A stretch of DNA of 62,501 nucleotides from the NCBI GenBank assembly GCA_016934315.1, contig JAFGSY010000042.1, forward strand, positions 1 through 62,501. Reading direction: 5' to 3'. The DNA comes from Candidatus Anaeroferrophillus wilburensis. Its GTDB lineage: Bacteria > Desulfobacterota > Anaeroferrophillalia > Anaeroferrophillales > Anaeroferrophillaceae. Shown in pieces: positions 9,012-16,001 of the stretch. Every line of letters starts with the position of its first letter. Position 1 is the first letter of the stretch. A program made the translations under genes and the position numbers. The notes under the pieces were generated by a model, which was not told the origin of the DNA, did not search any database, and saw nothing but the letters and a program-made list of their open reading frames with translations.

Positions 9012-9443
9012 ATGACTTTGCGGATTTTAGTGCCGGTTGACGACACGCTGGCCTCGTTCCGGACCCAGCAGTACCTGATCAGGATGAAAGAGAGCCTGCG
9101 GCCGACGGTAACCTTGTTGACGGTTATTTCGATGTCCAACCTGGCCTATCGGTGTATTCCCGATTTCCAGCAGGAGATGATCCGGGATAATGCCTTGAAA
9201 ATGGGCAAGCTGACTCTTGAGCGGCATGCGGAAGAATATGCCGCTGCGGGGATCCTTTTTGATACCATTCTCGAAAAGGGTGATGACCCGGGGGCGGTCA
9301 TCTGTGCGGTAGCCCGCCGTCAGGGGGTTGAGATGATCTGCCTGTCGCCCAGCAACAGCAGTGAAATGAGCGATCTGGTTTTCGGATCAGTGGCCAATTA
9401 TGTTACTCATCATGCCCCCTGCCCGGTGCTGCTGGTCCGTTAA
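9012..9443 (+). CDS. Universal stress protein (UspA family)
   Basis: A 143-residue cytosolic protein with the UspA alpha/beta fold. The N-terminal strand reads LRILVPVDDTLASF. The nucleotide-binding motif G-2x-G-9x-G(S/T) is only partly kept: the C-terminal part reads VFGSVANYVTHHAPCPVLLVR, which contains the final GSVA element. It follows dctM by 56 nt on the same strand. A universal stress gene at the end of a TRAP operon is a frequent arrangement (as with TeaD in Halomonas, which modulates TRAP transport), so a regulatory role on the transporter is plausible but inferred. A good ribosome site (AAGGGG) precedes ATG 9012. Confidence 0.88.
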   Translation: MTLRILVPVDDTLASFRTQQYLIRMKESLRPTVTLLTVISMSNLAYRCIPDFQQEMIRDNALKMGKLTLERHAEEYAAAGILFDTILEKGDDPGAVICAVARRQGVEMICLSPSNSSEMSDLVFGSVANYVTHHAPCPVLLVR

Positions 9444-9635
9444 CGGCGTTTTTCAACCGGCAAGTTTACCGTTGCTGAACAGATAAGACCAGCTGCAGGC
9501 CGTCCGCAGACACTGGTTTCCTGCCAATTAGACGAGATGATCTCCTGACAACCGGCACCCCTCCCTAAAAAAACCGGATGGCACCGTAACCGTGCTCGAT
9601 TCGAGGCAAGCTTGCGCTCTAGCTGCGCGTCATGG
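9444..9635. other. Intergenic region between convergent genes
   Basis: This 192-nt gap lies between the converging universal stress gene and aroF. It holds short palindromes (for example GCAAGCTTGC) and a run of seven A near 9567 that reads as T on the minus strand. No convincing gene or strong terminator was seen. Confidence 0.3.
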
Positions 9636-10664
9636 TCAGCTCATGGTTTTTCCCATTGCCAGACAGAGGCTGCGCAGTTGATCCATCAATTGGCCGAATC
9701 CGTCAATGTCGAGCTGCTGGATGGAGTCGCAAAGGGCGGTTTCCGGTCGATAATGGACTTCGATCAGAATGCCGTCGGCACCGGCGGCCAGGGCAGCTCT
9801 GGCCAGGGCCGGGATCAGTGACCGCTTGCCAGCCGCATGGGAAGGGTCGACAATAACAGGCAGGTGGGTCTTTTCCTTGAGTACGGGTACGGCGCTGATG
9901 TCCAATGTACTTCTGGTTGACGATTCAAAGGTTCTGATGCCCCGTTCACAGAGGATGACCTGGGGGTTGCCCTCGGCCAGGATATACTCAGCTGACATCA
10001 ACAGCTCTTTGATGGTGGTGGACATCCCCCGCTTAAGCAGGACAGGTTTGTTGGTTTGCCCCACCAGCCGGAGAAGAGAGAAATTCTGAATATTGCGCGC
10101 CCCGATCTGAATGATATCGGTATAGTCGGCAACCAGTTGCAGGTCTTTTTCCCGCAGCACTTCGGTAATGATCGGCATCCCTGAAACCTGTTTTGCCTCC
10201 TGCAAGAGAAGCAGGCCTTCCTTTTCCATCCCCTGGAAATCATAGGGAGAGGTGCGGGGTTTGAATGCTCCTCCCCGGAGAATCCGGGCACCGTGTTTTT
10301 GTATGCCGGTGGCGGTCTCGATCATCTGCTGGCGGGATTCAACCGCACACGGACCAGCCATGACGGTAAAGTAGCCCTCGCCAACGGTGACGTCGCCGAC
10401 TTTGATCATGGTGTTGCCAACCGCAGTTTCCCGACTGGCCAGCTTGTACGGTTCCATGATGGGGATGGCTTTTTCCACCTGGGGGTGGTTGGCCAGTTCA
10501 TTAACCGCGTTGGCTGGCCGGGAAGCCCCATTTTTGCCGATAATGCCGATAATGGTCTTATATTTTCCCTGGCTGATATGGGGTTTAAACCCCAACTCTT
10601 CAATCCTTTGGGCAATCTGCTTGATGGTTTCTTCGCTCGTTCGGGGTTTCAGGACCAGAATCAT
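9636..10664 (-). CDS. aroF: 3-deoxy-7-phosphoheptulonate (DAHP) synthase
   Basis: Condenses phosphoenolpyruvate and erythrose 4-phosphate in the first step of the shikimate pathway. The 342-residue product has an N-terminal ferredoxin-like (ACT-like) regulatory domain (about 1-75) followed by the KDO8P-synthase-type TIM barrel, with FTVMAGPCAVES near residue 102, KPRTSPYDFQG, the QIGARNIQN segment and VDPSHAAGKR. This is the AroA-beta/Thermotoga-type DAHP synthase. The frame stays open upstream to 10742, but ATG 10664 is chosen because it has a GAGGAG ribosome site and because the upstream part codes through a terminator hairpin. Expression is probably controlled by the leader-peptide attenuator immediately upstream. 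Confidence 0.94.
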   Translation of the reverse strand: MILVLKPRTSEETIKQIAQRIEELGFKPHISQGKYKTIIGIIGKNGASRPANAVNELANHPQVEKAIPIMEPYKLASRETAVGNTMIKVGDVTVGEGYFTVMAGPCAVESRQQMIETATGIQKHGARILRGGAFKPRTSPYDFQGMEKEGLLLLQEAKQVSGMPIITEVLREKDLQLVADYTDIIQIGARNIQNFSLLRLVGQTNKPVLLKRGMSTTIKELLMSAEYILAEGNPQVILCERGIRTFESSTRSTLDISAVPVLKEKTHLPVIVDPSHAAGKRSLIPALARAALAAGADGILIEVHYRPETALCDSIQQLDIDGFGQLMDQLRSLCLAMGKTMS

Positions 10665-10700
10665 GATGTTCTCCTCAGGGTGACCGCTATGCCGCTCAAT

Positions 10701-10733
10701 AAAAAAGGCCGGGAACATGATGTCCACGGCCTT
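10701..10733 (-). terminator. Attenuator terminator in the aroF leader
   Basis: On the minus strand AAGGCCG and CGGCCTT form a 7-bp stem with a 15-nt loop, followed by six T. It sits 37 nt upstream of the aroF start and 60 nt after the leader-peptide stop, so transcription ending here would leave aroF unexpressed. Confidence 0.8.
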
Positions 10734-10766
10734 ACTGCGCATTAAGCAGGCAGTGAACGGGTATTG

Positions 10767-10818
10767 CTCCCATCCACTACCTTTTGGTATTCACTATACC
10801 TTCAGGTTTGGATGGGAG
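10767..10818 (-). promoter_or_regulatory. Leader RNA pairing region of the aroF attenuator
   Basis: CTCCCATCC, inside the leader-peptide frame just after its aromatic codons, pairs perfectly over 9 bp with GGATGGGAG downstream of the leader stop. A 5-bp hairpin (GGTAT/ATACC) carrying the stop codon lies inside. A competing pairing joins AGGTAGTG (10775-10782) to CACTGCCT (10748-10755), and CACTGCCT can also pair with the 5' half of the terminator (10725-10732, seven of eight). Confidence 0.7.
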
Positions 10819-10865
10819 TCTTTGAAAAAATAATAACGCCAGGCTGTGCTGTTGTGGTTGATCAT
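10794..10865 (-). CDS. aroF leader peptide rich in aromatic residues
   Basis: A 23-residue open frame on the leader strand starts at ATG 10865 and stops at TAG 10794. It has an AGGA ribosome site 6 nt upstream. Its middle reads W-R-Y-Y-F-F: one Trp, two Tyr and two Phe codons within six positions, i.e. all three end products of the pathway whose first enzyme lies downstream. The codons are followed at once by an arm of a 9-bp stem and, further on, by a terminator. This is the organisation of a ribosome-mediated attenuator, in which stalling at the aromatic codons alters leader folding. It is unlikely to have any function as a peptide. Confidence 0.82.
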   Translation of the reverse strand: MINHNSTAWRYYFFKDSHPNLKV

Positions 10866-10972
10866 TGTATCCTGCAAATAACTGCTATGTTGCTTCAGGT
10901 TTTGCTTCCAACTTCAGTGAGCTTTGGCCCTATCATAGGGGAAGATGAAAATCAAGCAGTTTTTTATGGTAT

Positions 10973-11061
10973 GTGCCGGCGGCAGTTCCTACGCCTGAGT
11001 AACTCGCCTGGTGCCGTTTTCCCTTTGGAAAGCGGTTGACGGTAGGCGTTTTCGGTGGTAC
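10973..11061 (+). promoter_or_regulatory. Structured 5' leader upstream of moaA
   Basis: GTGCCGGCG near the start pairs with CGGTGGTAC at the end (eight of nine, two wobbles). CCTAC pairs with GTAGG inside it. Internal hairpins are GAG-TAA-CTC and CCG-T-TTTCC/GGAAA-G-CGG. The nested fold 200 nt upstream of a molybdopterin gene suggests a cis-regulatory RNA; a molybdenum-cofactor riboswitch is the obvious candidate family, but I cannot match its consensus by eye. Confidence 0.4.
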
Positions 11062-11150
11062 ATGACCCTCATTGAGCTCTGGAACTTCATTGCTGTTGGC
11101 GGCCATGGTTCAGAGGGTGCCGGGGCGGCCGTTGGCGCTTTCGAGTTGTG

Positions 11151-11170
11151 AAAATCCCCGGATTTTTTTT
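11151..11170 (+). terminator. Small hairpin with T-run in the moaA leader
   Basis: AAAATC and GATTTT form a 6-bp stem with a 4-nt loop, and the 3' arm runs on into a total of eight T. It is a weak intrinsic-terminator candidate 100 nt upstream of moaA, and would fit as the expression platform of the fold just upstream. Confidence 0.35.
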
Positions 11171-11210
11171 AATGCTACCAGTGAAACCTGTAGTGTGGGA
11201 CCGCAGCCGG

Positions 11211-11224
11211 CGTGAAATTTCACG
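11211..11224. promoter_or_regulatory. Perfect 14-bp palindrome upstream of moaA
   Basis: CGTGAAATTTCACG is fully self-complementary and lies 45 bp upstream of the moaA start. It could be a dimeric repressor or activator site. No regulator is identified. Confidence 0.4.
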
Positions 11225-11269
11225 ACCCGTTGCAGCTGCCCGCGTTGTGGGATCGAAACTCTACGACCA

Positions 11270-12262
11270 ATGAATCAGCTTTATGACGGTGCCCAACGCA
11301 GCATCAGCTATCTGCGGATTTCAGTTACAGATCGTTGTAATCTCAGGTGTCGCTACTGTACTCCTGAAGAACAGTTTCCTCTTCTTGGTCACGGTGATAT
11401 TCTCACCTATGAGGAAATCATTCTGATTATCAAGGCGCTGGTGCCCGTTGGCATAGATAAAATACGATTGACCGGCGGGGAGCCGCTGGTTCGCAGGGGC
11501 TTGCCCCGGCTGATCGCCTGCATCAACGATATTGAGGGAATCCGTGATGTCAGCCTGACGACGAACGGTGTCCTACTGGCCGAGATGGCTGGTGATCTAC
11601 GGTCTGCCGGTCTTGGCCGGGTCAATGTCAGTCTGGATACCTTGAAAGCGGAAAAATTTCTTTACATTACCAGGCGTGATGATTTTCTCCGGGTCATGGC
11701 TGGTATTGATGCGGCCCTGGCTGCCGGGTTTGCGCCGGTTAAGCTTAACGTTGTTGCCATGCGGGGCTTTAATGATGATGAAATCCTCGATTTTGTTGCG
11801 CTGTCGATCGACCGTCCGGTGCAGGTCAGATTTATCGAATACATGCCCATTGGTTCATCTACCCGCTGGCAGCCTGATGCAGTTATTTCCGCCGCTGAGA
11901 TTCGCATGAGGATTGAAGCCGAGTATGGTCGTTTGATGCCGGTACCGGCTGATCATGTTTCGGGCCCGGCCAGGCTTTTCACCCTTTCCGGCGGCCGGGG
12001 GATGGTTGGTTTTGTCAGCTCCCTGTCGGATCATTTCTGCGACCGCTGCAACCGGGTCAGGATTACTGCCGATGGGCGGCTGCGTCCATGTCTGCTTGCC
12101 GATCTTGAATATAATCTGAAAAAAGTGGTGCGCAACGGTGCTGATGCCGGGGCAATCCGTTCCCTTTTTGCCGAAGCGGTTGCCAATAAAACGCAGGGGC
12201 ATGGACTGTCGTGCAATTCCATGAAGAAATGTACCCGCCTGATGAGCACCATCGGCGGTTGA
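11270..12262 (+). CDS. moaA: GTP 3',8-cyclase MoaA
   Basis: Radical-SAM enzyme that, with MoaC, converts GTP to cyclic pyranopterin monophosphate, the first stage of molybdenum cofactor synthesis. The 330-residue product has the SAM-cluster motif C23-x3-C27-x2-C30 (RCNLRCRYC), GGEPL in the SAM-binding region, and the second 4Fe-4S cluster ligands in [20 protein letters not shown]. It ends with the family's flexible glycine tail (IGG), needed for activity. It is followed 11 nt later by moaC, so the two form an operon. The upstream leader may be an RNA regulatory element. Confidence 0.95.
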   Translation: MNQLYDGAQRSISYLRISVTDRCNLRCRYCTPEEQFPLLGHGDILTYEEIILIIKALVPVGIDKIRLTGGEPLVRRGLPRLIACINDIEGIRDVSLTTNGVLLAEMAGDLRSAGLGRVNVSLDTLKAEKFLYITRRDDFLRVMAGIDAALAAGFAPVKLNVVAMRGFNDDEILDFVALSIDRPVQVRFIEYMPIGSSTRWQPDAVISAAEIRMRIEAEYGRLMPVPADHVSGPARLFTLSGGRGMVGFVSSLSDHFCDRCNRVRITADGRLRPCLLADLEYNLKKVVRNGADAGAIRSLFAEAVANKTQGHGLSCNSMKKCTRLMSTIGG

Positions 12263-12273
12263 GGGGGGAACTC

Positions 12274-13068
12274 ATGGGTGGTGTGTTGACGCATCTGGAT
12301 GAGCATGGCAACGCCCGCATGGTTGATGTCGGCAGCAAAGGGGAGACGTCCCGTTTGGCTCGCGCATGGGGGGCTGTCAGGATGACTGCCGAAACCATCG
12401 ATCAGTTGGTGGCGGGTGAGAATGTCAAAGGGGATGTGCTGGCGGCTGCCAGAATAGCCGGAATCATGGCGGCGAAGCAGACGGGAAATCTGATACCCCT
12501 CTGCCATCCTTTGCCCATAACCCATGTGGCGGTCGAACTGCTGCCTGAGAAATCCAGGCGGGAAGTTGTCATCATTGCCGAGGCCCGGGTAACCGGGAAA
12601 ACCGGGGTTGAAATGGAAGCGTTGACAGCTGTCTCCCTTGCGGCGTTGACGATTTACGATATGTGCAAGGCGGTTGACAAAAATATGGTTATTGGTCCCA
12701 TTGCTTTATTGGAAAAGCGGGGTGGACGCAGCGGCCATTACATCAATCCTGATTATGCCGTTGCCGTTGCCGCCCCCTTAACTGTCGTTGCTGGAGAAAT
12801 CTTGCGCCTGCATTCCCGGGCGCCGGAGGGAGGCTACCTGTTGGAACCAATGAATGGTGCCGGGCGGGTGGCTTTTGACCGGTTGCCGTCCGGACTGGTG
12901 GTAACCGATGGCAGACCTGCTGCGGTTTTTAAAGCTGATCGCATGTTCCTGCTTGGTGACGCTGTTCTTCAGTCCCTTGCTCCAGAAAAAAGTTCCCCGG
13001 GTGAATATCTTCTTTCAGTGGTGCATGGCGGCCGGGTTGATGCCGGGGAGATATTTGCCGTTCTTTAG
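12274..13068 (+). CDS. moaC: Cyclic pyranopterin monophosphate synthase MoaC with C-terminal extension
   Basis: Residues 1 to about 155 are a full Moa[11 protein letters not shown] near the start, the [10 protein letters not shown] motif, the [27 protein letters not shown] signature in parts, and GGRSGHY at the usual end. MoaC acts after MoaA to form cyclic pyranopterin monophosphate. About 105 further residues follow without a break ([14 protein letters not shown], then [14 protein letters not shown] and [13 protein letters not shown]). I do not recognise this part; it is not MogA- or MoaB-like. Start at ATG 12274 was chosen for its GAGGGGGG ribosome site; the frame is open from 12211 inside moaA. 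Confidence 0.9.
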   Translation: MGGVLTHLDEHGNARMVDVGSKGETSRLARAWGAVRMTAETIDQLVAGENVKGDVLAAARIAGIMAAKQTGNLIPLCHPLPITHVAVELLPEKSRREVVIIAEARVTGKTGVEMEALTAVSLAALTIYDMCKAVDKNMVIGPIALLEKRGGRSGHYINPDYAVAVAAPLTVVAGEILRLHSRAPEGGYLLEPMNGAGRVAFDRLPSGLVVTDGRPAAVFKADRMFLLGDAVLQSLAPEKSSPGEYLLSVVHGGRVDAGEIFAVL

Positions 13069-13178
13069 CCGGTTCCTGGCAGTTTCAGGCCGCGATCATT
13101 GGCTGGCGTGAGTCTGATTTCGGCGGCCGGTTGTTGGCCATGGCGTCATGCCAGAGAGTGAAACGCATACCTTATACT

Positions 13179-14147
13179 ATGCAACAACCCTTGCTTACCG
13201 TAGACAACCTCAACGTAACGTTTAAGACCGCTCAGGGCACGGTTACGGCGGTTGATGGCGTCAGTTTTACCGTTGGCCAGGGAGCCAATCTGGGAATTGT
13301 CGGTGAATCCGGCTGCGGCAAAAGTGTCACCGCTCTGTCTTTGATGGGCCTGGTGCCTTCGCCGCCCGGCACGGTAAAGGCAAACGCCCTGACCTTTGCC
13401 GGCCGTGATTTGCTGCGGCTGACGCCGGCAGAATACCGCCGGCTTCGTGGCCGGGAAATGGGAATGGTTTTTCAGGAACCCATGACTTCCCTTAATCCGG
13501 TTTTCACGATCGGCAATCAAATTATGGAGGCAGTACGGACCCATTTTACGGTTTCCCGGAGACAGGCCAGGGAGTTGGCGGTTGCCATGCTGGACCGGGT
13601 GGGAATGCCGGAACCGGCAAAACTCCTTGCTGATTATCCCCACCAACTGAGCGGCGGCATGCGTCAGCGAGTCATGATTGCCATGGCTTTGATTTGTAAA
13701 CCTAAACTGCTGTTGGCAGATGAACCAACCACGGCTCTTGATGTTACTATTCAAGCTCAGGTGCTGGATTTGATGCAGGAACTGCGGCGGGAGATGGGGA
13801 TGTCAATGATCATGATTACCCACGATTTGGGGGTGGTTGCCGAAGTTGCCGAGCAGGTTGCCATTATGTACGCTGGCATGATTGTCGAGAAAGGGACGGC
13901 TGAAGCGTTGTTTCAGCAGCCGCTGCACCCCTATACCAAAGGTCTGCTGAACTCCATCCCCAGACTTGACCAGCCGGGGAAACGGCTGACCGCAATTCCC
14001 GGGATGGTTCCGGATATGCTTCATATTCCCCGGGGTTGCCGGTTTGCCAATCGCTGCCGGCAGGCCATGGCTGTCTGTCGGGATCAGGTTCCCGGTGTTG
14101 TTGTTCCTGAGCCTGGGCATCAGGTCTGCTGCTGGCTCTACAGCTGA
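13179..14147 (+). CDS. Peptide/nickel-type ABC transporter ATP-binding protein (OppD/DppD-like)
   Basis: ATPase subunit of an oligopeptide-type ABC importer, 322 residues from ATG 13179. Walker A is GESGCGKS, the signature is LSGGMRQR, Walker B is LLLADEPTTALD, and the C-terminal oligopeptide-transporter extension has the CRFANRCRQAMAVC cysteine motif that often binds a 4Fe-4S cluster. No permease, binding protein or second ATPase gene lies next to it, so it is an orphan subunit, or its partners are elsewhere. The start is uncertain: the frame is open from 13131 and none of the candidate starts has a good ribosome site. Confidence 0.85.
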   Translation: MQQPLLTVDNLNVTFKTAQGTVTAVDGVSFTVGQGANLGIVGESGCGKSVTALSLMGLVPSPPGTVKANALTFAGRDLLRLTPAEYRRLRGREMGMVFQEPMTSLNPVFTIGNQIMEAVRTHFTVSRRQARELAVAMLDRVGMPEPAKLLADYPHQLSGGMRQRVMIAMALICKPKLLLADEPTTALDVTIQAQVLDLMQELRREMGMSMIMITHDLGVVAEVAEQVAIMYAGMIVEKGTAEALFQQPLHPYTKGLLNSIPRLDQPGKRLTAIPGMVPDMLHIPRGCRFANRCRQAMAVCRDQVPGVVVPEPGHQVCCWLYS

Positions 14148-14294
14148 CGAGACTTTGGCAAAGGCTGCCGGCTTTTCAGCTGATTGTTCCCGGCGGCGGG
14201 GCTGGTGATCTTTTTTCTTTCCATGAAACTACCGGCAATGGCAACTGTTCGCTGCGAGGATGACAGGCACACAAAGGAGAAAGGTGGGATTTGG

Positions 14295-14741
14295 ATGAGT
14301 AAAAGATTCGGTGAAACATTTGAAGAGCTTTATTCCATGAAAGAGCAGATGGACAAGCTTTTCCGGACCTCACTCGGACGGGTGGGAACAAAAGAGCATG
14401 CGCCGCAGGGCCAGTGGTGTCCGCCGGTTGACATGTATGACAACGGCGTTGACTATATCCTAGAAGTTGAGTTGCCGGGAATCAAACAGGAAGATCTCGA
14501 TGTTTCCATCATGCCTGATTATATCAGGATAAAAGGCCGGAAAACATTTCTGCAGACCATTGACCAGGAAAAGATCCATCGCTTGGAACGGCCGTCAGGC
14601 GTCTTTGACCGGCGGTTGTCCTTTCCGGTTAAAGTAGACCCGGAGAAGGCGGTGGCTACCTTGGAAAATGGGGTTCTGTCAATACGGATACCGAAGATTG
14701 AAGCGCCGTCAAAGATAGCCATTCAAATTCAGAAAGCATGA
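14295..14741 (+). CDS. Small heat-shock protein (Hsp20/alpha-crystallin)
   Basis: ATP-independent holdase chaperone of 148 residues. The alpha-crystallin domain spans about residues 38-135 (PPVDMYDNGVDYILEVELPG, and the closing ENGVLSIRIPK motif, family A-x-x-x-x-G-V-L). A short C-terminal tail includes an I-x-I-like element (IAIQI). Start ATG 14295 is preceded by AAAGGAGAAAGG at a slightly long spacing. Its stop overlaps the start of ispE by 4 nt, so the chaperone and the isoprenoid gene are translationally coupled, an unusual pairing. Confidence 0.9.
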   Translation: MSKRFGETFEELYSMKEQMDKLFRTSLGRVGTKEHAPQGQWCPPVDMYDNGVDYILEVELPGIKQEDLDVSIMPDYIRIKGRKTFLQTIDQEKIHRLERPSGVFDRRLSFPVKVDPEKAVATLENGVLSIRIPKIEAPSKIAIQIQKA

Positions 14742-15640
14742 TGGCGACCCAACGCTCTTTTGTTGTTCCCTGTCCGGCAAAAGTTAATCTGGTCCTTTCG
14801 GTTGTTGGCCGACGGTCAAGTGACGGCTATCACCTGCTGGATATGGCCATGGAACCCATCAGCCTTTATGATCTTCTCCACCTTACCGTTTCCCCTTCAT
14901 CGAGCCCAACGGTCGAGCTACAATGTCCTGCTCTGCCGGCGGTTGCATCGGCAGACAACCTGGTGGTGAAAACGGCCCACCGTATTCTCACTCTGGCGGC
15001 AGAGCGGGGGGTCCCAACAGCCTATAAATTTCATTTTTATCTTGATAAAAGAATTCCCCACGGTGCAGGTCTTGGTGGTGGCAGTAGTAATGCGGCTGCT
15101 GTTATCGGGTTGCTTGCTGAGGTGCTTTCGTTGCCTCTGGAAACAGCTGAGCTGAGCCAACTTGCTGCCGGTATTGGTGCTGATGTTCCTTTTTTTATGA
15201 CCCCAACCTTATGTCGGGTTAAGGGGATCGGAGACCGGGTACTTCCGGCTGGAAAAAGCCGGCGACGCTGGTATGTTCTGGTCAAACCACCGGTTTTAAT
15301 TGACACTTTTTGGGCCTACAAAAAGTTAAATTATAAGTTGACAAAAAAAAATTTTAATATTAACATGCGGCAATTTTTTCGACCGGCAAAATTGGTGAAA
15401 AAGTATAATCTCTTCAATGACTTTGAGGAAATTGTCTTTTCTGAGTTTCCCTTGTTGGCGGAGATTAAAGAGTGGCTTTTGGGCCGTTTGGCGGTAGCCG
15501 GGGCACTGATGAGTGGCAGCGGGTCGGCCGTGTATGCAGTGTTTTTTGATTACCGGTCAGCAGTAGCGGCTTACCGTCAAGCCTGTGAGCAGTGGGAGGG
15601 TTCGGACTGTCGCATCTTCCTTGCGCATACTGTATTTTGA
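14738..15640 (+). CDS. ispE: 4-diphosphocytidyl-2-C-methyl-D-erythritol kinase IspE
   Basis: GHMP kinase that phosphorylates CDP-methylerythritol in the MEP isoprenoid pathway. The 300-residue product starts with the PCPAKVNLVLSVVGRRSDGYH-type substrate motif in slightly varied form, has the ATP-binding glycine-rich loop PHGAGLGGGSSNAAAV near residues 107-122, and the C-terminal GALMSGSGSAVYAVF motif. It overlaps the hsp20 stop by ATGA. It is followed by a terminator and tRNA-Gln-prs-rplY-pth; the ispE-prs-rplY-pth order is a conserved bacterial arrangement, which supports the assignment. Confidence 0.95.
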   Translation: MMATQRSFVVPCPAKVNLVLSVVGRRSSDGYHLLDMAMEPISLYDLLHLTVSPSSSPTVELQCPALPAVASADNLVVKTAHRILTLAAERGVPTAYKFHFYLDKRIPHGAGLGGGSSNAAAVIGLLAEVLSLPLETAELSQLAAGIGADVPFFMTPTLCRVKGIGDRVLPAGKSRRRWYVLVKPPVLIDTFWAYKKLNYKLTKKNFNINMRQFFRPAKLVKKYNLFNDFEEIVFSEFPLLAEIKEWLLGRLAVAGALMSGSGSAVYAVFFDYRSAVAAYRQACEQWEGSDCRIFLAHTVF

Positions 15641-15698
15641 ATACTTTCTTTGTTGTGGATGCCGGTTAGTGACCGTAGTTTTGGCAGTGTCTCCATCA

Positions 15699-15729
15699 GC
15701 GGGCACGCGCATGCATGGCCCGTTTTTTC
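15699..15729 (+). terminator. Intrinsic terminator after ispE
   Basis: CGGGC and GCCCG form a 5-bp stem around a 13-nt GC-rich loop, followed by six T. It lies about 60 nt after the ispE stop and before the tRNA gene. Confidence 0.65.
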
Positions 15730-15810
15730 ATGTGCCGGACTGCGCTTTTTTCTTGCTGGGGGCTTGGGGATTTCTGCTGTAACGGTCTGAATTTCCGGCA
15801 CCGTCATTGT

Positions 15811-15885
15811 TGGGGTGTCGTCAAGCGGTAAGACACAGGTCTTTGGAACCTGCATTCGGAGGTTCGAATCCTCCCACCCCAGCCA
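15811..15885 (+). tRNA. tRNA-Gln (UUG)
   Basis: A full cloverleaf is visible: acceptor TGGGGTG/CACCCCA with discriminator G and encoded CCA, D-arm with AAGCGGTAAGAC, anticodon stem CAGGT/ACCTG around loop CTTTGGA (anticodon TTG), and T-arm GGAGG TTCGAAT CCTCC. It lies between the ispE terminator and prs on the same strand, as in many Proteobacteria. Confidence 0.97.
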
Positions 15886-16001
15886 TCTTCCTCTTCGGCT
15901 TGCGGTATTGGAACGCAGCGGTGTTTTGATGAAATTTCGGCTGTTGGCGACGGATTTTGTCCCGGGGCCGGTGAAGCTGTGCTATAAGGTAACTGGTGTT
16001 C

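Larger units (their letters stand above)
10866..11269. other. Divergent regulatory region between aroF leader and moaA
   Basis: This 404-nt gap must hold the aroF-leader promoter (minus) and the moaA promoter (plus). No protein gene is convincing in it. It contains the folded segment at 10973-11061, a small hairpin with a T-run at 11151-11170 and a perfect 14-bp palindrome at 11211-11224, each listed separately. No clear sigma-70 boxes were recognised. Confidence 0.6.

Noticed and set aside
9583-9600. Sigma-54-like TGGCAC in the gap after the universal stress gene
   Set aside because: The -12 element reads GT instead of GC and no gene starts downstream on that strand.
10665-10742. Longer N-terminus for DAHP synthase from an ATG at 10742
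   Set aside because: The extra 26 codons run through the attenuator hairpin and lack a ribosome site; ATG 10664 has GAGGAG at good spacing.
10973-11061. Firm assignment as a Moco riboswitch
   Set aside because: The helices are visible but I could not match the conserved positions of the family, so it is listed only as a structured leader.
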